11,191 nt of DNA from Spirochaeta sp. (lineage in GTDB: Bacteria; Spirochaetota; Spirochaetia; DSM-2461), in NCBI GenBank assembly GCA_030592625.1, contig JAUVIY010000057.1, forward strand, positions 1-11,191, in the 5' to 3' direction. The position numbers were made by a program, and so were the translations under genes. Shown in pieces: positions 1 to 6,392 of this stretch. Under the pieces are notes generated by a model. That model was not told where the DNA came from and did not search any database. It saw only the letters and a list, made by a program, of their open reading frames with translations. The first letter of the stretch is position 1; the number at the start of each line of letters is the position of its first letter.

Positions 1-67
1 CCCGGATTCCTGCACCATCGAAGAGATCGGGCTGATGATGGCCGGATCGGTCGCCCAGGAGGCATGA
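1..67 (+). CDS. ABC transporter ATPase C-terminal end, BmpA/NupO-like (partial)
   Basis: Only the last 21 codons are in the window, read in the frame that starts at base 2 and ending in TGA at 65-67. The peptide contains TIEEIGLMMAG, a C-terminal motif familiar from the ATPase subunits of BmpA-type nucleoside importers (YufO/NupO family). Two matching permease genes follow at once, with the ATGA at 64-67 offering a 4-base stop/start overlap. By family knowledge this subunit is a double-NBD ATPase that drives uptake of nucleosides, or possibly another small ligand, through the two permeases downstream. The identification rests on the short tail plus context, so substrate and completeness cannot be judged. 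Confidence 0.75.
   Translation, partial: PDSCTIEEIGLMMAGSVAQEA
57..62 (+). promoter_or_regulatory. Ribosome binding site that decides the first permease start
   Basis: AGGAGG lies 7 bases before the ATG at 70 but only 1 base before the ATG at 64. The spacing favours initiation at 70, so the ATG at 64 that overlaps the upstream stop is probably not used. The site lies inside the last codons of the ATPase gene, as expected for translational coupling. Confidence 0.6.
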
Positions 68-69
68 TT

Positions 70-1155
70 ATGCAGTTAGACCTGCTCCCCCGGGAACGGA
101 CCACCGCTTCCCTCAATCTTCTCATCCTGCTCGGCTCCCTCTTCGCGGGGCTTCTGGCCATCAGCGTGGTGTTCGCCCTCAACGGCGTGAATCCGTTTCT
201 GGCGATTTTTTACATCTTCAAGGGATCCTTCGGCAGCTGGTACGGCATCAAGGAAACCATCACCAAGGCCATCCCTCTCATCCTTATCGGGAGTGGATTG
301 GCCATGGCCTACAAGGCGAAATTCTGGAACATCGGTGCCGAAAGCCAGCTCCTTGTTGGGGCCATTTTCGCCACCTGGACCGGACTGACCCTGGGACCCC
401 ACCTCCCCGCCATCGTCATCGTCCCGCTGATGTTCCTGATGGCCTTTATCGGCGGCGCCCTCTGGGGGATGGTTCCCGCGGTTCTGAAGGTGAAATTCGG
501 CATCAATGAAGTTATCTCCACCCTGATGCTGAACTACATCGCCGCCGAGTTCGTGAAGTATCTCGTGGTCGGTCCCTGGAAAGGCGAAACCAAGGGTGGT
601 TACCCCTACACAGATGACCTTCCGGCCCAGGCCATACTGAAACATTTCCCCTATTCCCGTATCTCGCCGGTGCTTCTGATACTGGCGGTGGTCGGTGCCC
701 TCATCCTGGGCTGGCTGGTATACCGCAGCCGCTTCGGATATGAAATCCGGGTCATCGGTGAGAACACTCATGCCGCCCGGTATTCGGGAATCAACTTCTT
801 CCGTACCTCGGTTCTGCTGATGGCCGTCTCCGGCGGCATGGCGGGGCTGGCCGGTGCCGGGGAACTGATGTCCATCCACAATTACCTGAGTTACCCCGAA
901 TCATTAAGCGCCGGTTACGGATTCACCGCCATCATCGTGGCCTGGCTGGCCCGGTTGAATCCTTCATTCACCATCATCTCAGGGCTCTTCTTTGCAGGCA
1001 TTATAGTTGGTGGAGACGCCATTCAGATTACCATGGGGATGCCCGCCGCCACGGTGAATGTCTTCAACGGAATGATCCTGGTTTTCCTCATCATGGGAGA
1101 CTTTTTCATCAGCCATCGCGTCCGAATCCGCCTCAGGAGTGCCGTCCATGCTTGA
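70..1155 (+). CDS. ABC transporter permease, BmpA-type nucleoside importer, NupP/YufP-like
   Basis: An inner-membrane permease of the BPD_transp_2 family, 361 residues, the usual size for this subunit. It is very hydrophobic with about eight to ten predicted membrane segments, the first near residues 16-37. Family hallmarks are WNIGAESQ at 86-93, the GINEVISTLMLNYIA stretch in the middle, and the GENTHAARYSGI loop from residue 230, which should contact the ATPase. In characterised relatives (Bacillus NupNOPQ, spirochaetal Bmp/PnrA systems) the complex imports purine nucleosides. The ligand here is inferred, not seen. It sits between the ATPase tail and a second permease whose start it overlaps by 8 bases. 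Start 70 is preferred for its Shine-Dalgarno spacing; 64 is the alternative and would add two residues. Confidence 0.9.
   Translation: MQLDLLPRERTTASLNLLILLGSLFAGLLAISVVFALNGVNPFLAIFYIFKGSFGSWYGIKETITKAIPLILIGSGLAMAYKAKFWNIGAESQLLVGAIFATWTGLTLGPHLPAIVIVPLMFLMAFIGGALWGMVPAVLKVKFGINEVISTLMLNYIAAEFVKYLVVGPWKGETKGGYPYTDDLPAQAILKHFPYSRISPVLLILAVVGALILGWLVYRSRFGYEIRVIGENTHAARYSGINFFRTSVLLMAVSGGMAGLAGAGELMSIHNYLSYPESLSAGYGFTAIIVAWLARLNPSFTIISGLFFAGIIVGGDAIQITMGMPAATVNVFNGMILVFLIMGDFFISHRVRIRLRSAVHA
1135..1139 (+). promoter_or_regulatory. Ribosome binding site for the second permease
   Basis: AGGAG ends 8 bases before the ATG at 1148. An in-frame GTG at 1139 overlaps this site and so cannot be the start it serves, which places initiation at 1148. 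Confidence 0.6.
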
Positions 1156-2074
1156 TCTCATTGTTTCCGTACTCACCCGCACTATCATCGCCGGAACTCC
1201 GCTGCTCCTGGCCACCCTGGGGGAAATTGTCACCGAAAGGGGCGGCATCATCAATCTGGGGATAGAAGGGCTCATGTCCGCCGGAGCGGTTACCGCCTTC
1301 ATCGTCACCTTCACCACCGGAAACCCCTGGCTCGGAATGCTGGCCGCCATCCTTGTCGGTATCCTCCTCTCCAGCATCCACGGTTTCGTCAGCATCGGCC
1401 TCAGAGCCAATCAGGTTGTGAGCGGTCTGGCCCTCACCATGCTGGGCCTGGGCATCAGCGGTCTTTGGGGCAAACCCTACATCGGCCGCCTTCTGCCGAA
1501 GCGCATGCCCCGGCTGAACATCCCCGGACTCTCGGACATGCCCGTACTGGGAAGCATCCTCTTCAACCATGACTGGTACGTGTACCTGTCGATAGTCGTG
1601 GGTATCGTTATCTGGTTCCTGCTCAAGCACACCCGTATGGGCATCACCCTGCGCTCGGTAGGTGAGAATCCAAAGGCCGCCGAATCACAGGGTATCAGCG
1701 TGAACCGGGTGAAATACTTCGCCGTCATGACCGGCGGCGGCCTGGCGGGAATGGCCGGTGCCTATCTGTCGACGGCCTACAGCGGCTCCTGGAACGAAGG
1801 CATAACCGCAGGCCGCGGCTGGATTGTCATCGCCCTCACGATTTTCGCCCTCTGGCAGCCGGGAGGGGCCTTCCTTGGGGCCTACCTCTTCGGTGGAATT
1901 TTCGTCCTGCAGTACATGCTCCAGCCTCTGGGCATATCGCCCAACCTGCTGGCCATGCTCCCCTACCTGTCCACCCTGCTGGTGCTCTTCATCTACGGCA
2001 TGTCCAAGTCCGGTCAGCGGCGGATGAACGCACCGGCAACACTGGGTGAACCATACGTGAGAGGGGAACGGTAG
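1148..2074 (+). CDS. ABC transporter permease, BmpA-type nucleoside importer, NupQ/YufQ-like
   Basis: The second inner-membrane permease of the same importer, 308 residues, typical of the shorter partner in this family. The diagnostic N-terminal motif GGIINLGIEG is at 32-41, and the cytoplasmic coupling loop GENPKAAESQGI starts at 172, matching the equivalent loop of the first permease. A GLAGMAGAYLS segment follows, as in relatives. The start overlaps the end of the first permease gene by 8 bases, so the two are made together and presumably form a heterodimer. The next gene, a response regulator, begins only 24 bases after the stop with its own strong Shine-Dalgarno site and no visible terminator, suggesting one transcript. 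The ATG at 1148 is chosen over the GTG at 1139. Confidence 0.9.
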   Translation: MLDLIVSVLTRTIIAGTPLLLATLGEIVTERGGIINLGIEGLMSAGAVTAFIVTFTTGNPWLGMLAAILVGILLSSIHGFVSIGLRANQVVSGLALTMLGLGISGLWGKPYIGRLLPKRMPRLNIPGLSDMPVLGSILFNHDWYVYLSIVVGIVIWFLLKHTRMGITLRSVGENPKAAESQGISVNRVKYFAVMTGGGLAGMAGAYLSTAYSGSWNEGITAGRGWIVIALTIFALWQPGGAFLGAYLFGGIFVLQYMLQPLGISPNLLAMLPYLSTLLVLFIYGMSKSGQRRMNAPATLGEPYVRGER

Positions 2075-2086
2075 ACTGTTCCAACC

Positions 2087-2093
2087 GGAGGAG
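2087..2093 (+). promoter_or_regulatory. Ribosome binding site that selects the TTG start of the response regulator
   Basis: GGAGGAG, with its core GGAGG at 2087-2091, sits 7 bases before the TTG at 2099. The in-frame GTG at 2093 lies at the edge of the site and is too close. The TTG start gives the N-terminus MYKLIFVDDE, which matches how YesN-type regulators usually begin. Confidence 0.6.
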
Positions 2094-2098
2094 TGACG

Positions 2099-3673
2099 TT
2101 GTACAAGCTCATTTTCGTCGACGATGAAGACATCGTCAGAGAGGGCATCACATCCCGCATCCCCTGGGGCAGGAACGGTTTCGATCTGGCCGGTGTGTTC
2201 GATAACGGACAAGCGGCCCTGGACTATATCCGGAATAATGATATCGATGTCGTGCTGTCGGATATCAGCATGCCGCAGATGGACGGCCTCGCTCTCAGCA
2301 GGGAAATCGCCGAGACCCATCCCCGGATCCAGGTTCTTCTTCTCACCGGATTCGATGAGTTCGAATACGCTCAAGAAGCGGTCCGGCATCGGGTAAAGGA
2401 ATTCATTCTCAAGCCGATTACCGCCGAGGAACTCAAAGCAGTTCTGGATCGAACCCGAGCCGAACTGGATCGCCTCAGGAATGCTGAGAGAGAGCAGGAT
2501 AGGCTCAGGGAACTCCTGAATCGCAGTCTGCCGCTGCTCCGGGAACGTTTCTTCTACAGCCTGGCCTCGGGACGGCTGGATAAAGAAGAGATTTCCCGTC
2601 GGCGTGGATTCTTCAGTTGGAACGACCTGGAAGCTTCCTACCTGGTTATCATCATATCCCTGCCGGAAGAATGGGAGGAACTCACGCGCCTGGCCCTGGT
2701 TGAAAAATCCAAAAAACTCATCTCCGATGATGATGCGGTTTTCAGCAACCGAAATGAGGACCTGGTGATACTCCTCCAGGGCAGCGACGGGGAATCCCTG
2801 GTGAAACAAGCCAGAACCATCGCCGAGCGGCTGTTTTCCTCGGCCCTCAGTATGGGGGATTCACCGGTGACTATCGGCATCGGTGAATCGGTGGACGGAC
2901 TTGAAGAGGTGAATCGGAGCTATCTCGGAGCCGGAAACGCTGTTGATTATACCCGGGTTCTCGGCATAACCCGGATACAGTCCATTGATGATGTTCGGCA
3001 GAAAACCAGGGTCTCTCAGGAAGCTTTCATCAGCCGGGCACGGCGCCTGGTAAAGGCGCTCAGGGAAGGGTTCAGACATTCGGCCCAGGACGCCCTGACT
3101 GAAATTTTCAGGTTGTTCGAAGAAAGCTACCTCACCTCTTCGGATGTTGTCAGTTACCTGGCCCGACTGCAGTTTCATCTCTCGGATTTCGTCGACGAGA
3201 TGGGAATCAGCATCCAGGATGATTTCGAGGAACTTTCACTGACTGCCGAACCCCGCCGCTTCACAAGGCTGGATGATGCCAAACGCTATTTCAGCAAACA
3301 GATTACGAAAATCGAGGAACATGTCCGCCGGAGGAGAAACGATGCCGCCCATTCCCGCATCGACAAAGCCCGATACATCATTTCCGAACGATTCACCAAC
3401 AAGTCCTTCTCTCTTCAGGACATATGCTCAGAGATTTACCTGAGCACAAGTCAATTCAGCGCTCTTTTCAAGGAAGGCACCGGGCAGACTTTCGTCGAGT
3501 ATCTCACCGAGGTTCGGATCGATGAAGCCAAGCGCCTGCTGAAAACAACCGACCTGCGGAGTTATGAAATCGCCGACAAGGTGGGTTATCAGGATCCCCG
3601 GTACTTTTCCAGCATCTTCAAGAAAATAACCGGTTTCACCACTACAGAGTACCGCAGGGAATTGGAAGATTGA
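2099..3673 (+). CDS. Response regulator, YesN type, with AraC-family DNA-binding domain
   Basis: A cytoplasmic transcription regulator of 524 residues. The receiver domain (1 to about 110) has all key residues: acidic pair D8-D9, phosphoacceptor D55 in LSDISMP, T83 and K105 in LKPI. The middle part (roughly 181-290) ends in a VTIGIGESVDGLEEV...SY stretch that resembles the degenerate GGDEF-like module found in many YesN and CdaR-type regulators. Residues from about 420 to the end form a two-helix-turn-helix AraC domain, with FSLQDICSEIYLSTSQFSALFK as the first unit and YEIADKVGYQDPRYFSSIFKK as the second. The kinase gene starts on its stop codon, so the pair is a cognate two-component system. 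YesN proteins usually activate nearby sugar-uptake genes. Likely targets are the ABC genes on either side, which is inference. The TTG start is chosen for its Shine-Dalgarno spacing. Confidence 0.93.
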   Translation: MYKLIFVDDEDIVREGITSRIPWGRNGFDLAGVFDNGQAALDYIRNNDIDVVLSDISMPQMDGLALSREIAETHPRIQVLLLTGFDEFEYAQEAVRHRVKEFILKPITAEELKAVLDRTRAELDRLRNAEREQDRLRELLNRSLPLLRERFFYSLASGRLDKEEISRRRGFFSWNDLEASYLVIIISLPEEWEELTRLALVEKSKKLISDDDAVFSNRNEDLVILLQGSDGESLVKQARTIAERLFSSALSMGDSPVTIGIGESVDGLEEVNRSYLGAGNAVDYTRVLGITRIQSIDDVRQKTRVSQEAFISRARRLVKALREGFRHSAQDALTEIFRLFEESYLTSSDVVSYLARLQFHLSDFVDEMGISIQDDFEELSLTAEPRRFTRLDDAKRYFSKQITKIEEHVRRRRNDAAHSRIDKARYIISERFTNKSFSLQDICSEIYLSTSQFSALFKEGTGQTFVEYLTEVRIDEAKRLLKTTDLRSYEIADKVGYQDPRYFSSIFKKITGFTTTEYRRELED

Positions 3674-5409
3674 TGCGTCGTATCTTCGGCCGCCTGGGAA
3701 CCCTCGAATCCCGTTTCTACCTCATCTTCACCCTTCTGTTCTTCACTACCATTCTGACCATGCAGATAATCTCAACCCGCTTCACCATTTCTTCGGTACG
3801 GAATGCAACCCTGGAGAACAACAGGCTGCTCGTAGACGAACTCGTGGAACAGATCGACACGTATGTCGAAAGCATGGAGAGTATTTCCAAAGCGGTTATT
3901 GAGGATATCGATGTCCAGGCATTCCTGATGGATTCGGATTCGGATTCGAAAACAATTCTCGAAGAACGATTCGCATCCTACATCAGGGCCAGAGACGATA
4001 TATCCGCTATCGTGCTGTTTCGGCAGAACGGCGGTGCTATCAGCGGAGATGGTACGGATCCTGCAGTTTTCTCCGACTACCGCAGCACCGAATGGTATAT
4101 GAACGCTCTGCTGGCGGAGGGTAAAACCGTCGCATCCACAGCGTATGTACAGAACCTGGTTCCGGGAAATTACTCCTGGGTGGTTTCCTTAAGCACACAG
4201 ATTCTCTCACCGGATGACAATCGTACTCTGGGAGTCCTTCTTGTTGACCTGAAATTCAACCGGATCAAGGAACTGTGTGAATCGCTGGTAATCGGGGAGA
4301 AAGGTTATGATTTTATCATCGACTCGGACGGGAACTATGTCTTCCATCCTTCCCAACAGCTGATTTACAGCAACCTGAAACAAGAACCCATCACAGATCT
4401 GCTTCCTCTGCTATCCGATGAAAGGCCTTTGCTGAAGAAGGATGGACGCAATTACCTCACCGCCAGATCCTCACGCACAGGATGGTATGTCGTCAGTGTT
4501 TCACTGGACAGCGACCTTGTGACCGGATGGCCCTATGTACAGCTGATGAATGCCCTCATCGGACTGGTGCTCTTTCTCATCGTCGGACTGGTAACAAACT
4601 TTATCACCAAAGGCATCACCCGTCCTCTGAGACAGCTTCAGACAGTCATGCAGAGTGTGGATACCGGTGAATTCCGCAAGGCCGGCAACCTGGATGCCAC
4701 CGACGAAATCCAGGAGCTTGCCCGGGAATATGACCTGATGGTGGGACGGATCGGTGAGCTCATGGAAGAAAACGTCCGGGAGCAGGAACTCAAACGGAAA
4801 AGCGACCTGAAAGTTCTGCAGGCCCAGATCAATCCCCATTTCCTTTACAACACCCTGGACTCCATCATCTGGATGGGAGAGATGGATAAGAGCGATGAAG
4901 TGGTGAAAATGACCTCCGCCCTGTCCCGTCTCTTCAGAATCAGCATCAGCAAGGGACGGGAGCTTATTCCTTTGAGGGATGAACTGGAACACGTCCGGTC
5001 CTACCTCACCATCCAGGAGATGCGCTATAAGAACAAATTCCGCTACCTCATCGACATCCCCGAAAACCTTATGGACAGCACAATCCTCAAGATAACCCTT
5101 CAGCCCCTGGTGGAAAACGCCATTTACCATGGTATCCGAAACGTCAATTACGAAGGGCTCATCGAGATTGGCGGCAGTACGGAAAACCACGATCTAGTCC
5201 TGACGGTCAGGGATAACGGAGAGGGCATGGATGCCGACAAACTGGCAGCCCTCCTCAACACGAATCAACACGGAACAGGCATCAGAAACGTTCACGAACG
5301 AATCAGGCTCTATTTTGGACCGGAATACGGTCTGAGTTACAAAAGCAATGTGGGAAAGGGAACCCTTATAACCATCAGGATTCCCGATGAAAGGAGCATA
5401 CTATCGTGA
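3673..5409 (+). CDS. Sensor histidine kinase, LytS/YesM type, with Cache-like extracytoplasmic domain
   Basis: A 578-residue membrane sensor. TM1 is near 15-34. An extracytoplasmic region of about 250 residues follows, resembling a double Cache domain (its membrane-proximal part includes GEKGYDFIIDSDGNYVFHP). TM2 is near 289-312, then a HAMP linker (ITRPLRQLQ onward). The His_kinase (PF06580-type) motif QINPHFLYNTLDS carries the phosphoacceptor His389. The ATPase domain has the N-box LQPLVENAIYHG with Asn482, DNGEGM at 514-519 and GTGIRNVHERI from 534. No catalytic element appears to be missing. ATG 3673 overlaps the regulator's stop by one base (TGATG), with GGAAG upstream; an in-frame TTG at 3670 is less likely. 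The binding-protein gene overlaps its end by 4 bases. It probably phosphorylates the upstream YesN-type regulator in response to a sugar-like ligand, sensed directly or through the anchored binding protein. Confidence 0.93.
   Translation: MRRIFGRLGTLESRFYLIFTLLFFTTILTMQIISTRFTISSVRNATLENNRLLVDELVEQIDTYVESMESISKAVIEDIDVQAFLMDSDSDSKTILEERFASYIRARDDISAIVLFRQNGGAISGDGTDPAVFSDYRSTEWYMNALLAEGKTVASTAYVQNLVPGNYSWVVSLSTQILSPDDNRTLGVLLVDLKFNRIKELCESLVIGEKGYDFIIDSDGNYVFHPSQQLIYSNLKQEPITDLLPLLSDERPLLKKDGRNYLTARSSRTGWYVVSVSLDSDLVTGWPYVQLMNALIGLVLFLIVGLVTNFITKGITRPLRQLQTVMQSVDTGEFRKAGNLDATDEIQELAREYDLMVGRIGELMEENVREQELKRKSDLKVLQAQINPHFLYNTLDSIIWMGEMDKSDEVVKMTSALSRLFRISISKGRELIPLRDELEHVRSYLTIQEMRYKNKFRYLIDIPENLMDSTILKITLQPLVENAIYHGIRNVNYEGLIEIGGSTENHDLVLTVRDNGEGMDADKLAALLNTNQHGTGIRNVHERIRLYFGPEYGLSYKSNVGKGTLITIRIPDERSILS
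3931..3948 (+). repeat. Three tandem GATTCG hexamers inside the kinase gene
   Basis: GATTCG is repeated exactly three times in frame, giving Asp-Ser-Asp-Ser-Asp-Ser at residues 87-92 of the kinase, in the N-terminal part of the extracytoplasmic domain. Gain or loss of one unit would keep the reading frame and change only a surface loop. Confidence 0.85.
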
Positions 5410-6392
5410 AATACCTGATTTTCTTCATCGGGAGCCTCGCCGTCGCCCTGATAATCTTTCTGGCACTCACATTCTCCTTCGAACCGGGAAAAACCGGAGA
5501 GCTGCATCTGGAGGAACCTATAGTCGTGGTTGTCAAGGCCACCGTCGAGGGCCAGCCGATGAACTTCTGGACCGTCGTTACACAGGGAATCAATGAGGCG
5601 GCCAAGGAATTCGGTGTCGATGTTATTATCACCGGACCGGATCATGAGCGTCAGATCGACCGTCAGGTAAATATCATTAACAGGACTATTGAAGATGAAC
5701 CCCCTCTCATTATCCTGGCCGCCTCGGACTTCTATCTCCTGGCCGAATCGGTGAGCGTCGCTGCTGAAAAGGGGATTCCCGTCATCACGATGGATTCCGG
5801 GGTCAATTCAACCCACCCTATCTCATTCATCGCAACCAATAACGTGGAAGCGGGTATCAAGGCGGGTGAAGAGATAAGCCGACTGCTGCCTGAACAGGAT
5901 ACGCTTTCGATTGCAATCGTCAGTCATATCCGGGAAACCGCCACTGCCATCGAACGTGAAGCCGGGGTCAGGCAGGCCCTGGAAGACCGGACCATCGCCG
6001 GCACCTGGTTCTGTGAAAACGATGAAAAAATCGCATATGACAACACGATGGAGATACTGAAGAATCCCTCGATCAGAGGCATCGTGGCTCTTAATGAGAT
6101 TGTCACCCTGGGTGTGGTCATAGCGATTGAGGAATCGGGGGCATCAAGTCGGGTTTGCGTTGTGGGGTTCGATAATGCTCCTCAGGAACTCGCCTATCTC
6201 GAACAGGGGATTCTGAAAGCGACAGTGGTCCAGCGCCCCTACAATATGGGTTATATGTCAATCAAAACCGCCGTGGAGTACCTCAAAGGCGAAAAGGTGA
6301 AACCGATTATCGACACCGGGTCGGTCCTTATTACCGCCGAGAACATGTTCCAGAGGGAGTATCAGGAACTATTGTTCCCGGTCAATGATTAA
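5406..6392 (+). CDS. Membrane-anchored periplasmic sugar-binding-like protein (XylFII-like sensor partner)
   Basis: A 328-residue protein of the Peripla_BP_4/LacI-like fold. Residues 4-23 form a hydrophobic segment with neither a lipobox nor an obvious signal-peptidase I site, so it is probably an uncleaved anchor facing the periplasm. The binding fold starts near residue 39 (VVVVKATVEG) and includes the hinge-type motifs DSGV at 130 and VGFDN at 253-257, as in ribose/galactose/xylose-binding proteins. The GTG start overlaps the kinase stop (GTGA), with AAGGAG 9 bases upstream, so it is coupled to the kinase rather than to a permease. Together with the anchor, this suggests a sensory role like clostridial XylFII, presenting a sugar to the LytS kinase, rather than delivery to a transporter. 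A transport role cannot be ruled out. The ligand is unknown. Its last 24 bases also encode the end of the opposing lipoprotein. Confidence 0.85.
   Translation: MKYLIFFIGSLAVALIIFLALTFSFEPGKTGELHLEEPIVVVVKATVEGQPMNFWTVVTQGINEAAKEFGVDVIITGPDHERQIDRQVNIINRTIEDEPPLIILAASDFYLLAESVSVAAEKGIPVITMDSGVNSTHPISFIATNNVEAGIKAGEEISRLLPEQDTLSIAIVSHIRETATAIEREAGVRQALEDRTIAGTWFCENDEKIAYDNTMEILKNPSIRGIVALNEIVTLGVVIAIEESGASSRVCVVGFDNAPQELAYLEQGILKATVVQRPYNMGYMSIKTAVEYLKGEKVKPIIDTGSVLITAENMFQREYQELLFPVND
6369..6392. other. Tail-to-tail overlap of two coding regions
   Basis: The last seven codons and stop of the binding protein (+ strand, TAA at 6390-6392) and the last seven codons and stop of the lipoprotein (- strand, TAG at 6371-6369) share these 24 bases. 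There is therefore no intergenic room for a dedicated terminator between the convergent genes. Transcripts from the two sides should overlap unless stopped inside the coding sequence. Confidence 0.85.

Noticed and set aside
76..879. A 267-codon open frame on the - strand opposite the first permease
   Set aside because: It lies wholly antisense to a gene with clear family motifs. Its product is rich in Gly, Asp, Glu, Gln and His with no recognisable domain, as expected for the mirror frame of a hydrophobic GC-rich gene.
1685..2809. A 374-codon open frame on the - strand spanning the second permease and the response regulator
   Set aside because: It is long and crosses a gene boundary, which made it worth a look. 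However, both sense genes are strongly supported, it has no recognisable domain or ribosome binding site that I could see, and its composition looks like a shadow frame.
4501..5190. A 229-codon open frame on the - strand opposite the kinase core
   Set aside because: It is antisense to the conserved kinase motifs (His389, Asn482). The peptide has no family resemblance.
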